A DNA stretch of 64,000 nt from Undaria pinnatifida (Eukaryota > Sar > Phaeophyceae > Laminariales > Alariaceae): NCBI GenBank assembly GCA_012845835.1, contig JABAKD010000016.1, positions 16,335,625 through 16,399,624 of the forward strand. The letters are read 5' to 3'. Position numbers and translations under genes: made by a program. Under the pieces are notes generated by a model. It had not been told where the DNA came from, did no database searches, and worked only from the letters and a program-made list of their open reading frames with translations. Every line of letters begins with the position of its first letter. Positions within the stretch are counted from its first letter, which is position 1. Below, one piece after another: positions 49,736-60,300 of this stretch.

Positions 49736-49835
49736 ATACCTGGTGCGTACGCATACCGGTACGAGTACCGGTATTGCTGCCACGTATGTACAATACCGAG
49801 TACCCGGCATCCCGAAGGCATACTGCTGTCTTTTT

Positions 49836-49990
49836 TTCTTTCTTTTTTTAAATCCTCCCGCGGATGGGGAAAAATAAAGCTTAAGCTCACCACACTTCCA
49901 CGTATTTTCATACGCGTCGTGTGTCGATTTAAATCATTTGCTTTCGCAACCCAACGCTAGCTGGCGCACCCTTCGGATTCCACTGTAGTG
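49836..49990 (+). repeat. Dispersed repeat family C, copy 2
   Basis: Same unit as 31383-31515, extended rightward to GCGCACCCTTCGG. Confidence 0.7.
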
Positions 49991-50539
49991 ACAGCGTGAG
50001 CTGACTTTATCAGCTGTCGTCGCATACGTGCCGGTACCTAAATGGTACCTGGTACCGGACTGACGGAAAAAAATAAAAGGACGGACGGACGGACGGACGG
50101 AGGTACTGCTGCTGTGTAGTACGTTTGATAATACTGTGCTGATTGCGAGCAGTTTTCGAAACGGCGGCACTAATTGACCGCGTGATCGTGACCTCGTGAC
50201 CGCTGAATCGAGCCTATAGTGCTGATGAAACTGCTGGCTGTGTCGACCGCGGCGGTGGTGGCCGTGGCGGTCCATGCATAATCGTATGCCGTGACCACCG
50301 TTGCATAGTTGATGCATGGCGATTCGATGAGTCGTATCATGTCATGATATTGTGTACGCCAAGTTGTCTTACTGCAAATGTACGTACGTGTATCGTACAG
50401 CAGCGTCACACAACAAAAGGGCGCTGTTAGTGCTAACGTGGGGCTATCTCCACCGCACATGACCCCCACGGTTCGGGTCGGGTCGACATACTCATGCATC
50501 CGTATACAACGGCAGCTTGCGCTGCCGGAGTACTAACGG

Positions 50540-50720
50540 GGACCGCCGGTAGGGACAGCTCGCGCTATCGCCATCACGGGAATTGAAGGACACGCCAGAA
50601 AACCAGCTGGATTGCGAATGCAATTGAGTTAAATCGGCACACGATGTGTATAAAAATACGTGGAAGTGTGGTGAGCTTAAGCTTTAGTTTTTCCCATCCG
50701 CCGGAGGATAAATTAAAAAA
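50540..50720 (-). repeat. Dispersed repeat family C, copy 3
   Basis: Reverse-orientation copy beginning TAGGGACAGCTCGCGCTAT and ending at CCGCCGGAGGATAA. Confidence 0.7.
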
Positions 50721-51061
50721 AAAGAAAAGCTAACGTGGGAGCGGCTCCTGATAAAGAATAAAGTCGTGACGATGCGACGAAATGATGATAGCCCTGTCAC
50801 TCGAAAAGACCCGAGCCTTCAGCATATTGCAATGTCACCAAAGTGCTCATACGTACTGGTATCTATCAATAGATTCATTATTTCATTGGCCGAGGACGTT
50901 TCCCGGAACGTTCTTCTTTCTTGCAGTGCTTATCCTCGGAACGTTTTTTTTATAGGAGGCAACACAGGCAGCTAAGTAAAACAGCGAAGCAACCGGTTTA
51001 TTACCGATGGCACCCATGCGGGAAGGCAATAAAATAGCTGGTTACGGTTTGCGACGAGCAT

Positions 51062-51620
51062 GTGCTTATATGTACAAGGGCTCCGCATGGGTGCCGGCGA
51101 ATGCCGGCACCCATGCTTCGGGTAGGGCAGGGCAGCACTTCGACTTGTTCGATTCAATACCATTACCACACTACACAACAATCTACGCTTGTAGAATGTG
51201 AAGTAATGCCAATACATCGATATAGACTAACAGTGGACTACTTGTGCCGTTTCTTGCGTGAATCCGATTCCGAGCCCACGCAGACTGACCCTCTAGTCTG
51301 GCGACGAAAAGACGTTTCGAGTGCGTTTCTAGATGTTTTGACTCAACCAAGCATCCAGGGCCAGTAAGGGGATGGCCATGTATGCGGCATGTTCTCCACG
51401 TAGCCACTGAGAGGCGCGCACTGGGCCAGCTTCTGCTACACCATGCACGACAGTATCTAGATCCGAGGCTCGCAGACCGACTGTCTGTGTGTGTATATTA
51501 TGATCGTGGAGAGACTTGCTGACGGCTTCTAGGCGTGAAACATGGTGTCGCTGCCTTCGTCATTCAATTCTTCGAATGTTATTATAATATTGCTACTTGT
51601 TGCTATCTGGTAGATAGAGT
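51062..51620. repeat. Segmental duplication, copy 1 (pair of 53931-54545)
   Basis: About 560 bp aligned with the second copy: GGGCTCCGCATGGGTGCCGG, AGGGCAGCACTTCGACTTGT, TCTTGCGTGAATCCGATTCC, GACGTTTCGAGTGCGTTTC, TGAGAGGCGCGCACTG, GGCGTGAAACA. Begins with a 30-bp hairpin at 51086-51115. Confidence 0.9.
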
Positions 51621-53650
51621 GTATAAAAAAGCGATTTTGAGCCGATATCAGGTTGCCCGGCAGACGAGTTTGCAAATGATGTCAATTTGGAAATGATGCC
51701 ATTTAAAATGCCAGTTGAAAAAGCATTTTCCCATGTTTTATTCGTTCAAGCTCTGCAGACGTTATTTGCATAATAGGTCGCGCAAAAAAACGATTTTGAG
51801 CCTATATCAGGTTGACGTGCAGACCAAGCACGCTCAAATGATAAACATTTCAACAGCACCAGACGCAATATAAAAAGACGAATTAGAGCGATCTACTACT
51901 GGTATAAAACACGCGTTCTTGTGGAAGTATCTCGTTTGTCTTGCAGGTTTTCTAATCTCTTTGCATCGCATTCTCCACAACTCCCAATTTCCCGTGATTT
52001 ATTCGTTCAAGTCCTTCAGACGTCAAGCAAAACAAACGCAATTTGGCTAGTTACTTGCATAATAGGTCGCGCAAAAAACGTTGGCCTGTTGGGTCAAAGC
52101 CTAACTAAGCTCGCAATTATTTACACGGTCGCAATTTGGTTAGTTATTTGCATCATGCGTCGCGCAAAAAAGATTTTGAGCCTATATCGGGTTGCCTGGG
52201 AGACCAATTTGTAAATTTTGTCAATTTGGAAATGATGTAATTTAAATTGCCATGTGAAAAAACATGTTCCCCTGTTTTATTCGTTCAAGCTCTGCAGACG
52301 TTATTTGCATAGTAGGTCGCGCAAAAAAACGATTTCGAGCCTTTATCAGGTTGACGTGCAGACCAAGCCCGCTCAAAATGTGTTATGCGTTCAAGCTCTG
52401 CGGACGTTATTTGCATAATAGGTCGCGCAAAAAAACGATTTTGAGCCTATGTCAGGTTGACGTGCAGGCCAAGCCCTCAAAATGTTTAATTCGTTCAAGC
52501 TCTGCAGACGTTACTTGCATAATAGGTCACGCAAAAAAACGATTTTGAGCCTACATCAGGTTGGCGTGCAGACCAAGCACAGCAATATATACAGACGAAT
52601 TAGAGCGATCTACTACTGGTATAAAACACGCGTTCTTGTGAAAGTATCTCGTTCGTGTTGCAGCCTTTCTAATCTTCTTGCATCGCATTCTCCACAACTC
52701 CCAACTTCCCGTGTTTTATTCGTTCAAGCCGTGCAGACGTCAATCAAGCAATACAAACGCAATTTGGCTAGTTACTTGCATAATAGGTCGCGCAAAAAAC
52801 ATTGGCCTATTAGGTCAAAGCCTAACTAAGCTCGTGATTATTTACGCGGTCGCAATTTGGTTAGTTATTTGCACCATACGTCGCGCATGAAAACGATTTT
52901 GAGCCTATATCAGGTTGCCTGGGAGACGAGTTTGCAAATGATGTCAATTTGGAAATTATGTCATTTAAAATGCCATTTGAAAAAACACGTTCCCATGTTC
53001 GATTCGTTCAAGCTTTGCAGACGTTATTTGCACTGATAGGGACAGCTTACGCTATACCTACAATGGGACCCGAAGGGTGCGCCAGCTAGCGTTGGGCTGC
53101 GAAAGCAGCTGAGTTAAATCGACACACGACGCTTATGAAAATACGTGGAAGTGTGGTGAGCTAAAGCTTTATTTTTCCCCATCAGCCGGAGGATGCATAA
53201 AAGGTCTCGCAAAAAAACGATTTTGAGCCTTTATCAGGTTGACGTGCAGACCAAGCACGCTCAAAATGTGTGATTCGTTCAAGCCCTACAGTCGTCATTT
53301 GCATAATAGGTCGCGCAAAAAAACGACTTTGAGCCTATATCAGGTTGACGTGCAGACCAAGCACGCTCAAAATGAGAAACATTTCAACAGCACCAAACGC
53401 AATATAAATAGACGAGGTAGAGCGATCTACTACTGGTATAGCACGCGTTCTTGTGGGCGTATCTTGATCGTCTTGTAGCCTTTCCAATCTTCTTGCATCG
53501 CATCCTTCACAACTTTCCCGTGTTTTATTCGTTCAAGCCCTGCAGACGTCAAGCAAAACAAACGCTCGAGTATACCACCGCAAAATTCAAAACTTGAGCA
53601 ACTACCATTTGGAAATGATGCCAATTTTGGAAATCATCACGCTCTGCAGA
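51620..53650. repeat. Satellite-like complex repeats with higher-order structure
   Basis: Basic units of roughly 100-120 bp contain GCAAAAAAACGATTTTGAGC, CAGGTTGACGTGCAGACCAA and TTCGTTCAAGCTCTGCAGAC. A larger period of about 730 bp repeats GACGAATTAGAGCGATCTAC and TATAAAACACGCGTTCTTGT at 51880, 52597 and 53413. A further copy of the unit is near 55340-55480. Confidence 0.85.
53036..53196 (-). repeat. Dispersed repeat family C, copy 4, inserted in satellite-like DNA
   Basis: Reverse-orientation copy that interrupts the repeat units at 51.6-53.6 kb: the unit text breaks at TTTGCA(53032) and resumes at GCATAAAAGGTC. Confidence 0.7.
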
Positions 53651-53689
53651 CGCTGCAGACGTCAAGATGCAACCGAAACCTCGAGATTA

Positions 53690-53910
53690 CCTCCTTAAAA
53701 TACAACTTTTTTGCAACTTCTCGAATGTCTCGCTCAGCGTCTATCCGCGTTCACGTCGAGGTGCAGAACAGATAAGGCAGGGCGACGGGCGTTGGAGCCT
53801 CCCCCCGAAGACGGCGCTCGAACGGAGCGATTTGACCGAGAACTTTCAGTTCCGAGAATCCCATACTGAGAGCGAGACAAGAAAACTCCTGACCAAATTC
53901 CTGCCCCCTC
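53690..53910. repeat. Dispersed repeat family E (second copy 56940-57145)
   Basis: Shared text: TTTTTTGC.ACTTCTCG, TCGCTCAGC, CACGTCGAGGTGC, AACGGATAAGGCA, GCGATTTGACCGAGAA, CCCATACTGAG. The second copy lies just upstream of the first PI4K exon found. Confidence 0.75.
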
Positions 53911-53930
53911 AAGAAAAAAATCAACTTAGT

Positions 53931-54545
53931 ATATGTACAAGGGCTCCGCATGGGTGCCGGCATTCGCCGGCATCCATGCTCCGGGTAGGGCAGGGCAGCA
54001 CTTCGACTTGTGCGATTCAATATCCGATAGAGTAAAAACCGTTACTACGCAATACAAAGTGTACGCGTGTAGAAGGTAAATTAATGCCAAGAGACCGATA
54101 TAGACCAACAGTAGACTACTTCTGCTGTTTCTTGCGTGAATCCGATTCCGAACTTCATAATATTTCGATAGGTAGGATAAATCCGAGCCCACGCAGACTG
54201 ACCCTCTATTCTGGCCACGAAGAGACGTTTCGAGTGCGTTTCCTGATGTTTTGACTCAACCAATCATCCAGGGCCAGCAAGGGAGTGGCCATGTATGCTG
54301 CATGTTCTCTACGTAGACACTGAGAGGCGCGCACTGAGTCAGCTTTTGCCACACCATGCATGGTAGTATCTGTAGATCTGAGGCTCGCAGACCGACTGTC
54401 TGTGTGTATAGTCTGATCGTGGAGAGACTTGCTGACGGTATTCTAGGCGTGAAACACGGTGTCGCTGCCTTCGTCATTCAATTCCTCGAATATTAGTTTA
54501 GTAATAGTACTGCTACTTGTTGCTAGCTGGTAGATAGAGTATTAG
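53931..54545. repeat. Segmental duplication, copy 2
   Basis: Direct-orientation copy of 51062-51620 with small indels. The hairpin at 53949-53978 carries the inverted loop. Confidence 0.9.
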
Positions 54546-54639
54546 TAGTACGCGATAGCACTGGATCAAGAATTTGGTAGTTAAGAATTTCAGGCTCGAG
54601 TTCTAGACAAAAAAAACAAAAACATACACTACCTAGAAT

Positions 54640-55215
54640 GGCCTTTTTTTGTGATCGCTGGTCGCTCATTGGCCGGGAATCGTACATAAAGTAACCGTCG
54701 TCTGGGGACGATAGGGTCCCATCCCAGGATCATAATCAATCCACACATACATATACAACTCCGACAACCCGGTAACAAACACGGATGGATACCACCAGGG
54801 TTGATATCTCCCCGCACAGTGTGGAAATCCCCAACCCCACCGACCGGCCAATCTCTGATTGGCTGGGGATCGTATATTATAGGGCCAGCTCCGCCCGGGG
54901 ACGATAGGGTCCCATCCCCGGTCCAGAGGTCATTCTATATATTTAAAAGTTAGACAAACCGGGGAATACAACCGATTTCTCTCCGGTCGTCACCGCCCCT
55001 AACGTTGTGGAAGCCCCGACTCCGTTGGCTAAAATCGCTGATTGGTTCGAGCTCCACAGCGCCGCCCTACCCTAGGAGGATGATAGAGGCTCATCAACCA
55101 ATGGGGGGCAGTTCCGTCGCACACGGGAGAGATAGGGCCCCATCCCTGGTTCAGAAATCCTCCGAATCTTTACAGCTCCCGGGTCGATACCTCCCCGCAC
55201 GGCGTGTCAACCCCG
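54640..55215. repeat. Three tandem units of about 190-200 bp
   Basis: Units at about 54640-54830, 54850-55015 and 55050-55215 share GGGGACGATAGGGTCCCATC-like text, ATTGGC/CCAAT boxes and CTCCCCGCAC; diverged, non-coding. Confidence 0.7.
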
Positions 55216-56034
55216 ACCCCATTGGCTTATTGTTCGTGATTTGCTGGTAGGCTTTGACCCAATAAGCTCACAATTGTTTCGACCCACCTGAGTTTTCTGG
55301 CATACTTCCGTATACGGCAAACATTTTCGATGCGAGCGCAATTCGACCAGCTATTTGCATGATAGGTCGCTCAAAAAAGCGATTTTAAGCCCATATCAGG
55401 TTGGCGTGCCGAGCAAGCACGCTTGAAATGAGGGTGAGAAACACTTCAACAGCAACAACAGCACCAAACGCAATATATAAATGAATCACCCTGTTGACCC
55501 TGATTTCTACACTGTAGTTGCAAGGGGAGTCGCCGACCTATATCCTTGATGAGGACACACAACCCTTAATACGCGCGATCGGAGTATCACACCCAGCTTG
55601 CGAAGAGGAGTTTCGACAAAATATTCGAAATCACAGCTGGAGTGTATTTTAATTTTTATAATATAAATGAATGAATTAGAGCGATTTGTATCCAGGATTC
55701 ATGGCCCCCGGGTATAAACACAATTCCAAACACAGAAAATGGCGTGTTCAAAGCAAAGCGACATACCAGGTAGTAAATAGAATTAACACTGGCACAAAAG
55801 GAGCATAATAACCGTGGAAAAAAACCTGAAATGAGGCCAAGACACTGCGTATTTGACCCGCGTAATAATAGTCGAATAGTCATGGAATACTATAAACACC
55901 TCTTTGTCGCTCATGCGACACCGAAGTGTACCTACCCACGCTGCTGAAGTGTACCTACCCACGCTGCTAGGCGTTCTCAGCAGTTAGTTGATCCTTCTTT
56001 TTTTGCATTTCTGCATATAAAATCATGTCTCACA

Positions 56035-56115
56035 AAATTGGGAATCGAACTCGAGGACCAACGCTAGTAGTATTCGAAGGTAACCACTAGATAGACCACC
56101 GGGGCGACCGGCTCT
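56035..56115 (-). repeat. tRNA-derived SINE head of a related family
   Basis: The reverse strand reads CGGTCGCCCCGGTGGTCTAT then, at tRNA spacing, CGAGTTCGATTCCC. It shares the head of the SINEs above but not the body. Confidence 0.5.
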
Positions 56116-57353
56116 ATATAACTCACTAGAGATGTTCAATCAGCGATCAGCAGCAAGGAGCACGTCAAGTAGGAAACAACACAGAGCTATTTATCAGTTA
56201 CGTACCTACACGACCGCTGTTTTTCCAGTTGACCGCGGCAAACGACCAAAACAGCAACGGAGGCAGAGGCACCACAGCAACAACAAAGAACGCCTCCCAC
56301 ATTGCCTATACTTCTCCATAGAGTAGTCTCGGAGAAAAGAACCACCAAACGATGCGATACCGGGACGAATGCATGCCACTGGTTACTCCCGTGGATAACG
56401 TCTATACTACTTACTATACGACCTTCGTATGGCGCAGCTTAACAACAGGACCGATTTTTCCCCTTGTTTTTCATGTCGAAAAGTTGTTCCCTGTTTTTTG
56501 GTTTACCCTCCCCCTTGCTATAAGTCCGACAAAAAGCGTGTGTGTAATAGAGCGCATCGGTGTGTGTGTGCTCTTACTCGTGTCTATATTACTTGCACGA
56601 GTACAAACTATGTCGATGTGCCCGAACTACCACACCCTCGAGGCCGGGGACGCAGCCACTCGCAATGCTGCTGTGTGGCGTTTTCTGCTGCAATAGCCGT
56701 AATCACTACCTCCTAGTTTTAGCCATGTGTGCGCTTGCCATGTCTATCCATGTACGTACGTACCTACCGAAATTAAATAATGAAATGCACTACTACTATG
56801 ATATCACATCTACCGCGGTACCGTGGGGATTTTTTTTACATTAAATATTTTTTGTTTTGGGAGAAAATATGACGCCAATTTGGAAATATTGTCTTGCCAA
56901 GTTTATGTTATCAGCCTCTCCATACACACATGTACGCCAAGATCCAAAGAATAACTGGAGAGTACCGTTCAAATTACATTTTTTTGCGCGCTTCTCGCTT
57001 GTTTCGCTCAGCATCCATCCGCACTCACGTCGAGGTGCTGAACGGATAAGGCAAGGCGAGGGGCGCTCGAACGAAGCGATTTGACCGAGAAATTCCAGTT
57101 CCGAGCATCCCATACTGAGGCCGAGACGAAAAAAATTCTGACCGAATCCAAAAAATAAGAATGATATACGGTGTATATATTTATATATATATATAAGTGT
57201 ACCCCCCCCCCCTCACCTAGGCTTCCGCGCCCGCTGCCACCTCTAACTCCGTTCTGCCGCTGTTTCCTCCCTTCCTCCCTCCGTCCCCCCCTCCGTCCTT
57301 CCCACCCCCCCCCCTTCCTCCCTCTCTTCCTGGGATCTCTATTAACTCCCCAG

Positions 57354-60300
57354 GCGTGGCTGGCCATCTTGCGAATCGCCTTCCTGCTGCCTCATGTGCT
57401 GCCCTTCCTGAATCAACGTCGGCTCAGCTGTCCCTCTTTCCATAAGGCCTTCGTGGCGGGGAACGCCATCTTAGTCGTTGCCAAAGCAGTCACCATCGTC
57501 ATCGACCCCCCCCCCTCTAGCGATGTGTTCTCCTGGTGGTTGCTCTTGGTCCTCTCCGCCGCTTCGGTGGTGGCGCAGTGGGGCTGTCTCCACCACCTCC
57601 GCAGTAGCATGCCCACGCCGAGGTATGTACCAGGTGGTGTTGGTGCTGGTGTTGTCGGTGGGGAAGATGTGTGGTGGTGGGGTGGTGGTGGCGGTGGTGC
57701 CTGTTTGGTGGTGATGGTGGTGGTGAGGGGGTTGGTGATGGTATTGGTTGTGGTGAGGGGTGGCGGGGGTGGTGTGTAGGTGGGGGTCGGGGGGAAAGGG
57801 TTGGTAGCAATAGCGGAGCGTGGGGCTGGTTGTGGTGTTGGTATTGGTATTGGTTCTGGTGTTGGTATGGGTGATAATGATGCTGGTGTTGGTGCTATTG
57901 GTGTTGGTCGTGTTGGTGGTATTGTGGTGTTGGTGTCATTAGTTTTGGTGATAGCTTTTGCGTTGTTGGTGATGTTGGTAATGTTGGTGTTGGTGTCGTT
58001 GGTGATGTTGATGATGTTGGTGTCGTCGTAAGAGAAAGCCTCTGTGGCTCTATTTTCTGCTCACTTGGCACTACGCGCCATGCCGTCCCCCCAAGCTATC
58101 CACGTATGATGACCCCGCCCCCGCCCCCCCCCCCTCCTCCCGACGGCAATCCTCCAGATACAAGACGATTTTCATCGGCTCTAGGCTTGACTCGCGCCTC
58201 TTGGGCGAACGGTACGACAACTACCATTACCCCAATGACCAAGACCCAGATCAAGACGGATCATATAGCGATGACTCCGAGGACGGCTTGGGCGTTGAAA
58301 ATATGGAGGCGGGTGGGAAAGGGGGAGGACAGAGCGGCGGTGACAGTGGTAGTGGGGAAGATGCTGACAGTTATCTCGAGCGTGGCAAGCGGTCCAGCAG
58401 TGGAGGGCGGGGGGGGGTCACGCAACGGAGAAGGCGCAGGGGAAAGCGGCGGCGGGGCTTGCAGCGCCGAACTCGAGAGCGACAGGAGTCGACGAGAGAG
58501 CTCGTGGACTTTTTCGCGGAGCGGATGCAGGAGGCAAGGGACGCGTGGTCGTCACGGGTGCAGGCTCTCCAGAAGAGGTGGCAAGCGTCCTTTCTCAGGG
58601 GGGAGTGGGGCATGCGCGGCGGGGGTAGCGCGTCGGTGGACAGGGACGCGGCGCTCAGGCTGACTTTCGGGTTGATCGTGCGCATGTACGCCTACGAGGA
58701 CGCCCTGGATGACCTGAGGCTGGCGGCGGAACAGGATCCCTCCTGCCTAGAAGCGTTTGCGCCGCAGGTAACGGGAAAAATATGAAGCCCCCCAATAATG
58801 ACAAATTCCATGCCAAAGGGGGCAGGGGGTTGAAAAGGACGAAACGCAGTTGGTTTCGTCGACAAGTGCTGTGTGTGCCCCGTTTTGTTCGTTATGGTGG
58901 ACGTCCGGTAGCCCGTGGTCCATCTTTGCGTTCCGTCGCTTTTCGGTGAGGACTCTTAGGACTGGACTGTCTGCGTGTTGAGCTCGGGGGGCTATATCCG
59001 GTCGCCCCGGTGCTGTATCAGGTTATCCTCGAGCCTGGCATAGGTCAGTTTCGTGAGTTCGAGTCCCCCTTAGCGCGTATTCGTATAAACTCGTGGGGAC
59101 TTTTTCTTGTGCACAAATTGACTTGCGGGAAGCGCGAGAGCGTGAGTTGGCAACACTCGATGAAAAATCGACGAGCAGTAGGATTGCTGAATCCTATGCG
59201 CGATAAGGATTTGAAGGCAAGAACCGGGGGGGAGAAGGGACGATACCTGTGACCACGGCTTGTCCAGAAGCTGAAAGTACAAGTGTGAAAAAATATACCA
59301 GGTATATATATGTGCCGATTGGATGTTTCTCGGTTGCGTCTGTTGCCCCCCTTTTTCCTCCTCTGTTTTGTCTTGTGCCTCATCCTCCTGCACTTCCTCC
59401 TTCTCCTCCTGCTTCTTGTGTGTCAGTTCGCGTCTTTCCTCGTATGGAACTCGTACTACATGAGCGGCCAGCTGGAAGCCTGGCTCCTGGACCGCTGCTC
59501 GGAAAATCTCTACTTCGCCCACGCGCTGGAATTCCAGCTTAGAGCGTCTTGTCTCCCGTCGGACGGTGCGGGCGTGGGGGCAGGGGCGGGGGTTGGAGCG
59601 GGGGCGGGAGGGACTACGGTGCTTGGGGGAAGCAGTAACGCCTCGCCAAACCAGGATGGCGGTGGCGGTGGCGGTGGCTGCGAGGGTATCCGGAAAGGGC
59701 TCGAGTCTGGTGGTAGCGGAGGCGGTGGTGGTGGTGCCGGGGATGGCAGCGATGGCAGTGGCGGTAGCGGAGGCGGCGTCGGTGGTGATGTCATTGATAG
59801 GGTGGGGAGGCTTGCCGTGTGGCTGCTGTTGGAAGATATAGCAGCTCAAGGGGAAATCGCCGCGCGCAGGCTCGTAAGCGACGGCTTCGGTGGCGTCGCA
59901 GGCGCCGATGCTGCGCGAGCGGGCGGGCGTGCTTATTCGGAATCAACGCGCCCCGAGTCGGCGGCGTCGACGCCGTCAGAAACCGATCAAGCGGAAAGAA
60001 AAAATGATCTGTTTGGGGGGGAAACCGATAGAGCGATGAGTATCGACATAACGGAGAAAATCGACGTAGCGAGGAGTACCGGCGTAGCGGGGTTAGTTGG
60101 AGGCGGCGATAAGGAACAGGTTCCCGCCACGCGTTTGTACCGGCAGACGCTGGACTTTCTGGCGAGGCTAACCGAAATCGCATGCGTCCTCACGCCGCTC
60201 TCAAAGGCTGAGAGGACCCCGGCCCTGAAGCTGCGGTTGGCGGAGGTAGGGAAGGAGTTCCTTGGGGCAGGCATGTCTGGTGTTGGGGACGGCGGCGTCG

